This document shows, one piece after another, positions 9,030 to 18,091 of a stretch of 64,000 nucleotides of DNA. Numbering within the stretch: the stretch's first letter is position 1; every line of letters starts with the position of its first letter. The DNA lies in NCBI RefSeq assembly GCF_030730905.1, contig NZ_JAVAMP010000002.1, forward strand, positions 310,001-374,000, read 5' to 3'. Source of the DNA: Chengkuizengella axinellae (GTDB lineage Bacteria; Bacillota; Bacilli; Paenibacillales; KCTC-33759). The notes beneath the pieces were generated by a model. That model searched no databases, was not told the origin of the DNA, and saw nothing but the letters and a program-made list of their open reading frames with translations. The translations under genes and the position numbers were made by a program.

Positions 9030-9815
9030 ATGTATGAGCATCATAAAAAAGTAATTGATAAGCTGATTCACCATTTCGAAAAAGAGCCGAAAGTATTGGC
9101 ATTATTAATTGGGGGATCTGTAGCAAAAGGATATGCAAAAGAAAATTCTGATGTGGATTTTATGCTTGTTGTAACCGAGGATGAGTTTGAAACTCGCAAA
9201 CGAAACCACGATTTATATTATTGGTCTGGTGATTTTTGTGATTACGAAGGTGGATATGTAGACGGTAAATTTACGAGTTTGCAGTTTTTAAAGGATGTGG
9301 CTGAACGTGGAAGCGAGCCAGCAAGGTTTGCTTTTTGCAATGTGACTGTAGGCTTCTCTAAAACAGAAGAACTAGAGCCTTTATTACAACAAGTAACCAC
9401 ATATCCAGAACACGAGCAACAACAAAAGATTGAAAGTTTCTATACTCAATTTGAGGCAGCCAGATGGTATGTCAATGAAGCGGAAAAACGAAACGATAAA
9501 TATTTAATGATGCATATCGTATCATCACTTGTTTTATTTGGTGGCAGAATGATTTTAGCTCATAATAAGATTATTTACCCTTATCATAAGTGGTTTATGA
9601 GAAAATTGAGTGAGGTTGAAGATAAACCGAAAGATTTCATGCAATTAGCAGATGTTTTATTGTCCGAGCCTAATAAAGAGAATGCTGAGCTATTTAGTAA
9701 ATGTGTGCTTGAATTCACAAAGTGGCCTGAGATTAAAGAAGGTTGGCCCAATCGTTTTATGGTTGAAAGTGAGTGGAATTGGATGGATGGAACAGCTCCA
9801 GTTGCAGACTTATAG
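9030..9815 (+). CDS. nucleotidyltransferase-domain protein
   Basis: A 261-residue protein with an N-terminal polymerase-beta-type nucleotidyltransferase core: GGSVAKGYAKENSDVDF at residues 28-44. Gly28-Gly29-Ser30 bind the nucleotide, and Asp41 and Asp43 are the expected metal ligands. The rest is a helical C-terminal domain like that of aminoglycoside adenylyltransferase relatives. The substrate is unknown; a resistance role cannot be claimed from this. The start has AAGAAGGTG 5-8 bases upstream. It is alone, 101 bp before the GH30 gene. Confidence 0.78.
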   Translation: MYEHHKKVIDKLIHHFEKEPKVLALLIGGSVAKGYAKENSDVDFMLVVTEDEFETRKRNHDLYYWSGDFCDYEGGYVDGKFTSLQFLKDVAERGSEPARFAFCNVTVGFSKTEELEPLLQQVTTYPEHEQQQKIESFYTQFEAARWYVNEAEKRNDKYLMMHIVSSLVLFGGRMILAHNKIIYPYHKWFMRKLSEVEDKPKDFMQLADVLLSEPNKENAELFSKCVLEFTKWPEIKEGWPNRFMVESEWNWMDGTAPVADL

Positions 9816-9916
9816 AGTTTTTACTTGTTCATATTCATAACAGCATGTATAATATCAGAAAAGAGATCGAAATCGATTTCATTAATTATCTATACTAAAA
9901 TTAAGAAGGTGCAAAC

Positions 9917-11251
9917 ATGGAAGCAAAAGTAATTCGAACAGCAAAAAATACTGGTGATCGATTCACTGAAAAGCAATCATTACATTTAAAAGAAGAGTTC
10001 AATAATAACATACCGGTGCTAGCTATTAATCCTGAAGTAACATTTCAAGAACATATGGGTTTTGGTGGAGCATTCACAGAAGCAGCTGCATATACATTAA
10101 GTGAAATGTCAGAGGAAAAACGTGCTGAAGCAATCAAAAAGTATTTTGATCCGAAAGAAGGATTAGGTTATACATTAGGAAGAGTGCATATTCATTCTTG
10201 CGACTTTGCATTAGGAAACTACACATACATTGAAGAAGGAGACACTGAGTTGTCTACTTATGATATGTCACACGAAGATAAATGGGTCGTGCCAATGGTT
10301 AATGATGCAACAAAAGTAGCAGGACAAGAATTAACCATCTTAGCATCTCCCTGGTCACCTCCTGCGTTTATGAAATCGAATAAGGAAATGAACTATGGTG
10401 GATATCTGTTACCTGAATTCCGTCAAGCATGGGCAAACTATTATGTGAAGTTCATTGAAGGAATGAAGGATAGAGGAATTGACATCTGGGGTGTAAGTGT
10501 ACAAAACGAACCAGCAGCAATTCAAAAGTGGGATTCATGTATTTATACATCTAAAGATGAGCGTGATTTTGTAAGAGATCATCTTGGACCAACTTTTGAA
10601 AAAGCAGGTATGGCTGAAAAAGCGATTGTCATCTGGGATCATAACCGTGATGAAATTGTAGAAAGAGCATCTACAGTTCTTCGTGATGAAGAAGCAGCAA
10701 AATATGTTTGGGGAACTGGAAATCACTGGTATGTGAGTGAAGAGTTTGAGAACTTATCTGTCATACATGATCTTTTCCCAGACAAGCACATCTTATTTAC
10801 AGAAGGTTGTCAAGAGGGTGGACCTAAACCAGGTGAGTGGTTTACTGGTGAAAGATATGGTCGTAACATTATCGGTGATTTTAACAACTGGTCAAGAGGA
10901 TGGTTGGATTGGAACTTGGTGTTGAATGAAGAAGGAGGACCAAATCATGTAGGTAACTTATGTGATGCTCCAATTCTTGCAGACCGCCAAAAAGATGAGT
11001 TGATTATTAACAGTTCCTATTACTATATCGGTCATTTTTCCAAGTTTATTCGTCCAGGTGCAAAAAGAATTCAACATTCAATGAACTTGCCTGAAAATGT
11101 TTATGCAACTGCGTTTCAAAATACAGATGGAAGTATTGCGGTTGTAGTACAAAATGAGCGTGACCATTTACAAGAATTTTCATTAGTTCATGATAAAAAA
11201 GGTGCAGAGGTTGTAGTTCCTGAGCATTCAATTACAACTTTTATTCTGTAA
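9917..11251 (+). CDS. GH30 family glycoside hydrolase, cytosolic
   Basis: A 444-residue retaining glycosidase of family GH30 (glucosylceramidase-like). Motifs seen: GFGGAFTEA near the N-terminus, the acid/base Glu198 in QNEP, and the nucleophile Glu296 in FTEG. The (beta/alpha)8 barrel is followed by a short beta domain ending in HSITTFIL. There is no signal peptide, so it should act inside the cell on imported or intracellular beta-glucosides or related sugars; the exact substrate is not readable. No transporter lies beside it. A terminator follows at 11299-11335. Confidence 0.88.
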   Translation: MEAKVIRTAKNTGDRFTEKQSLHLKEEFNNNIPVLAINPEVTFQEHMGFGGAFTEAAAYTLSEMSEEKRAEAIKKYFDPKEGLGYTLGRVHIHSCDFALGNYTYIEEGDTELSTYDMSHEDKWVVPMVNDATKVAGQELTILASPWSPPAFMKSNKEMNYGGYLLPEFRQAWANYYVKFIEGMKDRGIDIWGVSVQNEPAAIQKWDSCIYTSKDERDFVRDHLGPTFEKAGMAEKAIVIWDHNRDEIVERASTVLRDEEAAKYVWGTGNHWYVSEEFENLSVIHDLFPDKHILFTEGCQEGGPKPGEWFTGERYGRNIIGDFNNWSRGWLDWNLVLNEEGGPNHVGNLCDAPILADRQKDELIINSSYYYIGHFSKFIRPGAKRIQHSMNLPENVYATAFQNTDGSIAVVVQNERDHLQEFSLVHDKKGAEVVVPEHSITTFIL

Positions 11252-11298
11252 TATAGAAATTTATAATATTGTTTCAAATTCCATATTTTAATGAAATT

Positions 11299-11335
11299 AC
11301 ATGGGTTTTCGTTATGAAAATCCATGTTTTTTTGT
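11299..11335 (+). terminator. terminator of the GH30 gene
   Basis: ACATGGGTTTTC (11299-11310) pairs with GAAAATCCATGT (11316-11327) with one G-U pair and is followed by a T-rich tract. Confidence 0.75.
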
Positions 11336-11466
11336 TTTTTATATTGAGCGGATTATATGAGGAGTTACAGCCAAAAAAGAAGAAAGGTAAACAATATAAT
11401 TCTTGAGCTGGTACATAGAGAATTTCAACTCATATTACACCCTAAATAGAAGGGGGGATAGTTGAT

Positions 11467-11523
11467 GTGAATAAGGCTATAATTTCCCTTATTGTACATC
11501 TGTTTAAGTTTGGCACAGTATAA
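11467..11523 (+). CDS. possible 18-residue hydrophobic peptide
   Basis: A GTG-started frame of 18 codons (MNKAIISLIVHLFKFGTV) lies about 10 bases after AGGGGGGAT in otherwise empty sequence. The peptide could form a short amphipathic helix. Nothing else supports it and the start spacing is long, so it may be chance. The rest of the gap between the GH30 gene and proC holds only the two hairpins listed here. Confidence 0.2.
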   Translation: MNKAIISLIVHLFKFGTV

Positions 11524-11549
11524 AGGACTGATTATATAATATCAGTCCT
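11524..11549. terminator. hairpin downstream of proC
   Basis: AGGACTGAT (11524-11532) pairs with ATCAGTCCT (11541-11549) around an 8-base loop, 16 bp beyond the proC stop. The T tract on the minus side is weak. Confidence 0.5.
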
Positions 11550-11565
11550 ATTACTAAAAGTTTTT

Positions 11566-12417
11566 TTATTTAACTAAACTCACTTTAATCATTTCGCCCA
11601 TCTCTTTGGATTTTTCAGCTGAAGCATAAACGGCCTTTTGAACAGCCTCGTGAATATGATGAGAATCTAAGGCTTCTATAGCTTTTGCTGTAGCGCCTCC
11701 AGGAGAGGTTACTTTGCTGCGCAATTCCGCTGGGTGTTCACCCGTTTCTTGCACCATATGAGCAGCACCTAGTATGGTTTGTTTTGTTAGATCCATGGCT
11801 TGTTCTTCAGATAACCCTCCAGAAACACCAGCTTGAACCATGGCTTCCATCATGTAATAGAAATAAGCAGGTCCACTTCCTGATACACCAGTTAATATCT
11901 CTAACTTATTTTCAGGAACTACACAAGTTGTACCTATAGCATCAAACATTTCCAGTGAAAGCTGCTGCTGCTTTTCATTCACATTCGATGAAAAGCTGAT
12001 GCCTGTAACACCTAAACCAATAGAACTCGAAGTATTTGGCATGGTTCTAACAATTGGGTTGTTCGTTTTTAACAAGTCTTGGATAGTTTCGATGGTAAGT
12101 CCTGCAATAACAGAAACAATAATTTGTGTCTCGTTTAATAAAGGATTTAATTCTTGAAACGCACTCTCAGCATCCTTTGGCTTCATAGCTAATACAAGAA
12201 TGTCTGCTTGTTTGATCAAATCTTTTTTGATCACTGCATTGTTGCTTGTTTGAATGTCATATAACATATTTAATTCATTTAATCTATTTTGATCTTGCTG
12301 GTTAGTAACTGATATGTGTTGAACTGGTAAAATTTCCTTTTCAACCAAACCTTTGAAGATAGCCTCAGCCATGGAACCCGCACCGATAAAACATATTTTT
12401 TTAGTTGAAATATTCAA
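11566..12417 (-). CDS. proC: pyrroline-5-carboxylate reductase
   Basis: This enzyme reduces pyrroline-5-carboxylate to proline with NAD(P)H, the last step of proline synthesis. The 283 residues show the N-terminal dinucleotide loop CFIGAGSMAEAI and the family segments RTMPNTSSSIGLGVTGI, TGVSGSGPAYFYYM and LRSKVTSPGGATAKAI. Length is normal. It is the third gene of the proB-proA-proC operon, 15 bp after proA on the minus strand, so it should be controlled by the T-box upstream of proB. A hairpin follows at 11524-11549. Confidence 0.96.
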   Translation of the reverse strand: MNISTKKICFIGAGSMAEAIFKGLVEKEILPVQHISVTNQQDQNRLNELNMLYDIQTSNNAVIKKDLIKQADILVLAMKPKDAESAFQELNPLLNETQIIVSVIAGLTIETIQDLLKTNNPIVRTMPNTSSSIGLGVTGISFSSNVNEKQQQLSLEMFDAIGTTCVVPENKLEILTGVSGSGPAYFYYMMEAMVQAGVSGGLSEEQAMDLTKQTILGAAHMVQETGEHPAELRSKVTSPGGATAKAIEALDSHHIHEAVQKAVYASAEKSKEMGEMIKVSLVK

Positions 12418-12432
12418 GATGAATCAACCTTT

Positions 12433-13680
12433 CTACTCTTTAATTTGCCCTGTGCCATAGATGTTGTATTTTGTAGAAGTTAAGGCTGGTAATCCCATAG
12501 GGCCACGTGCATGCAGCTTTTGTGTGCTTATACCAATTTCTGCTCCAAATCCAAACTCGAAACCGTCAGTAAATCGTGTTGAAGCGTTATGATATACAGA
12601 AGTTGCATCGACTTCTTGAAGAAAACGTGTCGCGAGATCTTGATTTTTTGTGACAATACATTCTGAATGTTTTGTTCCGTAAGTATGAATATGTTCAATC
12701 GCCTCATCTATATTGCGAACTACCTTAACATTTAAAATATAATCATTATATTCAGTTGCATAGTCATCATTTGAAACATCTTCGATCCAAGAAACAATCC
12801 TTTTGGCCTCTTCATTTCCTTTTATCTGAACATCTGCTTCACGATATTTTTCTGCAAGTGCTGAAAAATGCTCTTTCGCAAAATTTTGATGTACAAGTAA
12901 AGTTTCCATGGCGTTACATACAGAAGGTCTTTGCACTTTTGCATTAAAAGCGATGTTGATTGCCATTTGAGGATCTGCAAATTCATCTATATACGTGTGG
13001 CAAATTCCTGCACCTGTTTCAATAACTGGAACTGTGGCATTTTGAACTACATTCTGAATGAGAGATGCCCCGCCTCTTGGGATAACCACATCTAATAAGC
13101 CGTTTAATTTTAACATCTCATTCACTGAAGCACGATCGGGATCATGAATCAATTGTATGGCTTCTTCTGATATATCTGTGGTACGTAATGCCTGACGTAA
13201 TACCTCAACGATCTTCTGATTTGATTTTAATGCAGAAGAACCTCCTCGCAATACTACAGCATTACCTGTTTTTAAGCTTAGTCCAGCAGCATCAACAGTT
13301 ACATTCGGACGAGCTTCGTAAATCATGCCAATTACACCGATAGGGACTCTTATCTTGGATATGACTAATCCATTTGGTCTTTTTATTTCTTCTAATTGTT
13401 CCCCAATCGGGTCTTTCAAATTAACAATTTGCCTTAAACCTTCTGACATGTCTTTGATTCTTTCAGCATTAATGGCTAAACGATCTTGTAATGATTTGCT
13501 TAATCCGTGGTCTCTTCCCATTTGCAAATCTTCTTCATTAGCAGAGATGATGAGATCTTGATGTTCAACTAATGCATCTGCCATCGCATTTAGAGCATCA
13601 TTTTTTTGCTTTGTTGTTAAAGACATGAATGGCATAGAAGCTTTTTTGGCAAGCTCTGCCTTTTGCTTTACTTCACTCAT
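12433..13680 (-). CDS. proA: glutamate-5-semialdehyde dehydrogenase (gamma-glutamyl phosphate reductase)
   Basis: It reduces gamma-glutamyl phosphate to glutamate semialdehyde with NADPH, the second step of proline synthesis. The 415 residues carry family motifs IGMIYEARPNVTVDAAGL, NAVVLRGGSSALKSN and QRPSVCNAMETLLV, the last with the catalytic Cys. The C-terminus (GPMGLPALTSTKYNIYGTGQ) is the usual ProA ending. The start has AGGAGGT upstream. The gap to proB is 104 bp and to proC 15 bp. Confidence 0.96.
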   Translation of the reverse strand: MSEVKQKAELAKKASMPFMSLTTKQKNDALNAMADALVEHQDLIISANEEDLQMGRDHGLSKSLQDRLAINAERIKDMSEGLRQIVNLKDPIGEQLEEIKRPNGLVISKIRVPIGVIGMIYEARPNVTVDAAGLSLKTGNAVVLRGGSSALKSNQKIVEVLRQALRTTDISEEAIQLIHDPDRASVNEMLKLNGLLDVVIPRGGASLIQNVVQNATVPVIETGAGICHTYIDEFADPQMAINIAFNAKVQRPSVCNAMETLLVHQNFAKEHFSALAEKYREADVQIKGNEEAKRIVSWIEDVSNDDYATEYNDYILNVKVVRNIDEAIEHIHTYGTKHSECIVTKNQDLATRFLQEVDATSVYHNASTRFTDGFEFGFGAEIGISTQKLHARGPMGLPALTSTKYNIYGTGQIKE

Positions 13681-13784
13681 TATGAATACCTCCTTTTAGT
13701 ATGTTTCGTTTATTCTTTTATACTGTGTTATTAATGATCAGCTTATAATGGTTTTCTTTTCTCTTTTAAAGCGTGTTATGGGAG

Positions 13785-14894
13785 TTAATTAAGAAGCTGT
13801 AAGGTCACCCATTCATCACGGTGAATGACTTCAATTCGATTGACATCAATTCTTTTTTTTACTTCATTAGTTGACATTCCAACAACAGCCTTTAATTGCC
13901 ATGAAGCATAATTTACAACCCCGCGACCAATGACTTTATCAGACTGATTTGTTACCTCGATAACGTCACCAGGGTGAAAATCTCCAGAAATTTGAATAAC
14001 ACCTGCTGGTAATAAACTTTTTCCTCCCATTATAAGTGCTTGCTCTGCTCCTTGATCTACTGTTATGATTCCTTTGGGAACTGAATGGAACCCCAACCAT
14101 TGTTTTTTTGTAGGTAAATTGTGTAATGCTGTATCAAAGTAAGTCCCTTTCCCATCTTGTTTCACTGCTTGCAGCATATCTGAAGGTTCGTTTGCTTTTC
14201 CTACAAACACTGGAACTCCACCACGCATAGCAATTCTAGCTGCTTCTATTTTTGAACGCATCCCACCAGTTCCTACAGATGAACCTGCTCCACCAGCTAT
14301 GCGGAACATATCCTCATTTATTTCATCAACACGTTGGATTTTTTTTGCGTTGAGATTTTTACGAGGATCAGCTGTATATAAACCATCAGTATCTGTAAAA
14401 ATGAGAAGTTGTTTTGCTTTTACTAAATTAGCCACTAGAGCAGATAAAGAATCATTATCCCCAAATTTTAATTCCTCAACAGATACAGTGTCATTTTCAT
14501 TTATGATAGGTATCGTGTCTTGACGTAATAATTCTTCAAATGTACTGAAAGCATTTCGCATCTGCTTGCGATTTGTAAAATTATTGCGGGTCAATAATAT
14601 TTGAGCAGTTTTAAAACCATGCTTTTCAAATGCTTTTAAATAAGCTTGCATTAACACCGCTTGCCCTACTGCTGCAGATGCTTGTTTTTCTTGCAGCAAT
14701 TTGGGACGGTTTCTATATCCGATTAATTTAAATCCAGCCGCAACACTTCCTGATGAAACAAATAACACTTGATATCCGGATTTGCGTAGCTGTACGATTT
14801 CACTAGTAAAGTATTCAATTTTCGCATAATCCAGTTCTCCTTCAGCCGTGGTTAGTGAGCTGCTTCCGATTTTTACGACGATTCTTTGCTGCAT
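13785..14894 (-). CDS. proB: glutamate 5-kinase with PUA domain
   Basis: It phosphorylates glutamate to gamma-glutamyl phosphate, the first and usually feedback-inhibited step of proline synthesis. The 369 residues comprise an amino-acid kinase domain (about 1-255; KIGSSSLT at the start, VSSGSVAAG, NENDTVS, GDNDSLSALVA, TDTDGLYTADPR, GTGGMRSKIEAA) and a C-terminal PUA domain (about 275-360; GDFHPGDVIEV). It is the first gene of the operon. The 160-bp spacer upstream leads to the T-box terminator. Confidence 0.96.
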   Translation of the reverse strand: MQQRIVVKIGSSSLTTAEGELDYAKIEYFTSEIVQLRKSGYQVLFVSSGSVAAGFKLIGYRNRPKLLQEKQASAAVGQAVLMQAYLKAFEKHGFKTAQILLTRNNFTNRKQMRNAFSTFEELLRQDTIPIINENDTVSVEELKFGDNDSLSALVANLVKAKQLLIFTDTDGLYTADPRKNLNAKKIQRVDEINEDMFRIAGGAGSSVGTGGMRSKIEAARIAMRGGVPVFVGKANEPSDMLQAVKQDGKGTYFDTALHNLPTKKQWLGFHSVPKGIITVDQGAEQALIMGGKSLLPAGVIQISGDFHPGDVIEVTNQSDKVIGRGVVNYASWQLKAVVGMSTNEVKKRIDVNRIEVIHRDEWVTLQLLN

Positions 14895-15052
14895 AAATAA
14901 TCACACTTCCTGTATTTTTATCCCTTGTATATTGCGAAAAGTCAATCGGTGTCTCTTGAGAACTTGCCGACTCTAATAATAATTTGAGCTGATATACACT
15001 ATGCAAGAGTTTTCGTTAAATGGTGATTTGTCTCAAGATGCTTTTTGAAAAC

Positions 15053-15260
15053 AAAAAAGACTCTCATCCAATAAAGGACGAAAGTCTGTGCTTCCGCGGT
15101 ACCACCTTCGTTGATAAATAAATATCATTTATCCAACTTTATCCCTTGATAACAGAAGGGGACTGTTCAACTTTCATTGACCATTCTGGGGCAGGTTCGG
15201 AAAGGCTTCACGGTAAATTTTCTCAGCCTGGAAATTTACTCTCTGAACAGAAGTGACTAA
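15053..15260 (-). promoter_or_regulatory. T-box leader with proline specifier, controlling proBAC
   Basis: Read on the minus strand, the T-box sequence AAGGTGGTACCGCGGAAGC (15090-15108) includes the TGG-N bulge that pairs with uncharged tRNA ends. The terminator GACTTTCGTCC / GGATGAGAGTC followed by T6 lies at about 15053-15085. Stem I closes with TTCTG/CAGAA at 15248-15252 and 15184-15188. The codon CCT in GAACCTGC (15193-15195 on the plus strand, read in reverse) sits where a specifier should, and CCU encodes proline. So uncharged tRNA-Pro should permit read-through into proB, proA and proC. Confidence 0.92.
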
Positions 15261-15426
15261 CCTACTAATCCCATCACTATGTTTTGCTTTTTATTAGGAT
15301 ATCACGGGGAATAACGTTTGTAAATCCCAAATAAGTATAAATTTTAATGCCGAACGCTTTTTTTTAATGTATAATTATTTTTGATTTATACCACATATGA
15401 AAGATAAGCTTAAGAGGAGATTGTAC

Positions 15427-16044
15427 ATGTTTATTGAACTTTTTATTATTGCTTTGTTTGCTGGGATCACCCCTGGTCCTGATTTGTTTGTTGTCATTAA
15501 GAATAGTCTTAGTTACGGTGTTCGAATTGGTTTAGCTACTGCTTTGGGTATTGCAGCCTCTAACGTTGTACACATTAGTTTAACAATTATCGGAATTTCA
15601 GTTTTGGTAGACCAGTACCCTAGTTTAAACACAGGTATTAAAATTATAGGGGCACTGTATATTGTGTGGATTGGGATTAATGCGATTCAGTCTTCACCAT
15701 CGAAAGGTGAAAAAAATGAAGATCAGGATAAACAAAAAGAGTTGAAACCATTTTTCAAAGCTTTTAGAGAGGGTTTTTTAATTAGTGTGTTTAATGTGAA
15801 ACCACTTTTATTTTTTGTTAGTATTTTTTCACAATTTATAGACCCAGAAACGGGCACACAAATTCGTTGGTTATACGGATTGGAAATGGTTCTAACTGTA
15901 GGATTATTATTTAGCACAATAGCCGTTATTGCATCTACTTTTATATTTAGGAAATACTACAACAAATATGCGTATTGGATTGATCGCATTTTTGGAATTG
16001 TACTCATTTTATTTGCTATTACTATTGTATTTTCAGTTTTTTAG
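15427..16044 (+). CDS. LysE/RhtB family amino-acid exporter
   Basis: A membrane exporter of about 205 residues with the family N-terminus (ALFAGITPGPDLFVVIKNSL), a long first half with three hydrophobic helices, a hydrophilic loop rich in Glu and Lys, and three more helices. Such proteins export amino acids or related solutes. The start at 15427 is preferred over the ATG at 15397 because AGAGGAGA lies just before it. The small membrane gene at 16059 follows 14 bp downstream and is probably co-transcribed. A second LysE-type gene is at 39913-40545. Confidence 0.88.
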   Translation: MFIELFIIALFAGITPGPDLFVVIKNSLSYGVRIGLATALGIAASNVVHISLTIIGISVLVDQYPSLNTGIKIIGALYIVWIGINAIQSSPSKGEKNEDQDKQKELKPFFKAFREGFLISVFNVKPLLFFVSIFSQFIDPETGTQIRWLYGLEMVLTVGLLFSTIAVIASTFIFRKYYNKYAYWIDRIFGIVLILFAITIVFSVF

Positions 16045-16058
16045 AGGAGTGAGAATGG

Positions 16059-16244
16059 ATGTTAAATGTAGAGTTTATTCCTCTTGAAGAATCTCCAACA
16101 ATATTGCCTTTTTTATTGCTGATTATACTGATTGCAGGTGTAATAGGAATAATGTTAGTTACATATAAGGGGATTAGATTTTTCATAGACCTAAAAAAAG
16201 AATTGAAAAGTATAAATGAAAAGTTGGATAAAAATAATTCATAA
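16059..16244 (+). CDS. small single-span membrane protein
   Basis: A 61-residue protein with one transmembrane helix (about residues 15-37, PFLLLIILIAGVIGIMLV) and a lysine-rich amphipathic tail. GAGGAG lies 8 bases before the ATG. It follows the LysE exporter by 14 bp and may be co-expressed with it. No family is recognised. The tail (ELKSINEKLDKN) is a likely coiled coil, similar in build to the protein at 2785-2979. Confidence 0.65.
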   Translation: MLNVEFIPLEESPTILPFLLLIILIAGVIGIMLVTYKGIRFFIDLKKELKSINEKLDKNNS

Positions 16245-16328
16245 TTAATTACTGAGGTTTATCATAAGTTTTATTTAAGCAATCTTATTTATACATATCA
16301 AAATTATTTAAAGAGGGGATTATAACGA

Positions 16329-17216
16329 GTGGAAAAAAGTATGAAAAAAGATCAAAGACAACATCATAAAATATCACTACGAGAAATCTTAACACGTATA
16401 TTTTTCATTTTTTTAGGAGCAACTTTAGTAGCTGTATCGTTAGAGATGTTCTTAGTTCCGAATACAATCATTGATGGAGGAATAGTTGGGGTATCCATCA
16501 TTTTATCATATTTGAGCAATATTCCATTAGGTGTGTTCTTATTTTTCTTAAACTTACCTTTTCTATTTATTGGTTATAAACAGATTGGTAAAACGTTTGC
16601 GATTTCGACTTTATTTGGTGTTTTTATAATGTCTATTGGTACCTTTGTTTTACATTCAGCAGAAATGGCTACAGATGAACCTTTATTAGCTGCTGTATTT
16701 GGAGGTACGATTCTTGGATTTGGAGTTGGTCTCGTACTAAGATATGGTGGATCATTGGATGGAACAGAAATCGTTGCTATTCTGGTGAATAAAAAATCAC
16801 CCTTCTCCGTAGGCGAAATTGTAATGTTCTTCAACTTATTTATTCTAGGTAGTGCAGGTTTTGTGTTTGGATGGGAACGTGCCATGTACTCACTAATTGC
16901 CTATTTTATCGCTTTTAAAATGATTGATATTACGATCAACGGATTTGATGAATCAAAATCGGTATGGATCATTAGTGAAAACCATAAAGAAGTAGGGGAT
17001 GCGATATTATTTCGTCTAGGACGTGGCGTCACCTATATGAGTGGAGAAGGTGGTTTTTCAGGTGATGATAAAAAGATTATTTTCTGTATTATTACTCGAT
17101 TGGAAGAAGCCAAACTAAAGTCTATTGTGGATGAGTTAGATCCTGAGGCTTTTCTTGCCATCGGCAATATTCATGATGTAAAGGGTGGAAGATTTAAGAA
17201 GAGAGATATTCATTAA
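16329..17216 (+). CDS. YitT family membrane protein
   Basis: A 295-residue protein of the YitT type (DUF161 plus DUF2179). An N-terminal membrane region with five or six helices (about 20-205; SLEMFLVPNTIIDGGIVGVS and RYGGSLDGTEI are typical) is followed by a soluble ACT-like domain (about 215-290; ISENHKEVGDAI, LGRGVTYMSGEGGFSG). Function in the family is unsettled. The start is GTG with GAGGGG upstream. It stands alone, with a short spacer before the nitrilase gene. Confidence 0.9.
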   Translation: MEKSMKKDQRQHHKISLREILTRIFFIFLGATLVAVSLEMFLVPNTIIDGGIVGVSIILSYLSNIPLGVFLFFLNLPFLFIGYKQIGKTFAISTLFGVFIMSIGTFVLHSAEMATDEPLLAAVFGGTILGFGVGLVLRYGGSLDGTEIVAILVNKKSPFSVGEIVMFFNLFILGSAGFVFGWERAMYSLIAYFIAFKMIDITINGFDESKSVWIISENHKEVGDAILFRLGRGVTYMSGEGGFSGDDKKIIFCIITRLEEAKLKSIVDELDPEAFLAIGNIHDVKGGRFKKRDIH

Positions 17217-17299
17217 AATCACTAAAGATTAAAAGCTCAATACTGGCGCAAAGAAAACTTTGTGTGGATGAGTTAAGTTAGAGGGGAATAAAATAAAAA

Positions 17300-18091
17300 A
17301 TGATGGTGAATTGGAACATCTCATGTTTGCAATTTGATGTTAAAAAAGGATTGGTTGAAGAAAACATCAATAAAGTAACAAGGATGATAGAAAATGCAGT
17401 TGCAAGTTCAGATAAACCAGATGTGATCTTGATCCCAGAAATGTGGAATACCAGTTTTATAAAAAATGTTTCAACTCTTGCAGAGACGTATGGAGAGAGA
17501 ACAAAACAATTTATTTCAGAAATGAGCCAAAAACATCAAGTACATATTGTAGCAGGTTCAATATCTGAAAAGATCAATGGAAAAGTTCATAATATCAGTT
17601 ACGTTTGCAATCCAAGTGGGAACTTTATTGCAGATTATTCTAAAATACATTTATTTCAATTGATGTATGAAGATCGTTATTATGTAGGTGGAAATAGTGT
17701 TGGCATTTTTGAGTTGTTTGGTACTAAAGTAGGCATGGTTATCTGTTATGATATTCGGTTTCCTGAACTTGTGCGTAAATTAGCATTGGAAGGTGTAAAG
17801 GTTTTGTTTGTTCCAGCTCAATGGCCTGATGTTAGACTTCATCATTGGAGGACATTATTGATGGCGAGAGCGATTGAAAATCAAATGTATGTAGTTGCTT
17901 GTAATCGAATTGGAAGCAGTGGAAGAGAAGATTTTCCAGGACATTCTATGATCATTAGTCCTTGGGGAGAAGTAATCAAAGAAGCTGACGATAAGGAGAC
18001 CATATTACAAGCAACGATAGATTTGGATATAGTACAGACTGTACGTGACACGATTCCTGTATTTGAGGATAGAAGACCGTCTTTATATTAA
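17300..18091 (+). CDS. carbon-nitrogen hydrolase (nitrilase superfamily, omega-amidase-like)
   Basis: A cytosolic amidase of 263 residues with the superfamily's Glu-Lys-Cys triad: Glu47 in IPEMWN, Lys115 in YSKIHLF and Cys149 in VICYDIRFPEL. The closest types I recognise are YafV/Nit2-like omega-amidases that hydrolyse alpha-keto acid amides; some relatives act in methionine salvage. No salvage genes are next to it. The start has GAGGGGA about 14 bases upstream, with two adjacent ATG codons. Its last 4 bases overlap the end of the convergent LysR gene. Confidence 0.85.
   Translation: MMVNWNISCLQFDVKKGLVEENINKVTRMIENAVASSDKPDVILIPEMWNTSFIKNVSTLAETYGERTKQFISEMSQKHQVHIVAGSISEKINGKVHNISYVCNPSGNFIADYSKIHLFQLMYEDRYYVGGNSVGIFELFGTKVGMVICYDIRFPELVRKLALEGVKVLFVPAQWPDVRLHHWRTLLMARAIENQMYVVACNRIGSSGREDFPGHSMIISPWGEVIKEADDKETILQATIDLDIVQTVRDTIPVFEDRRPSLY

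Noticed and set aside
9030-9815. Aminoglycoside resistance nucleotidyltransferase
   Set aside because: The catalytic core is present, but the C-terminal domain does not identify a drug-modifying subfamily, and no mobile element is next to it.
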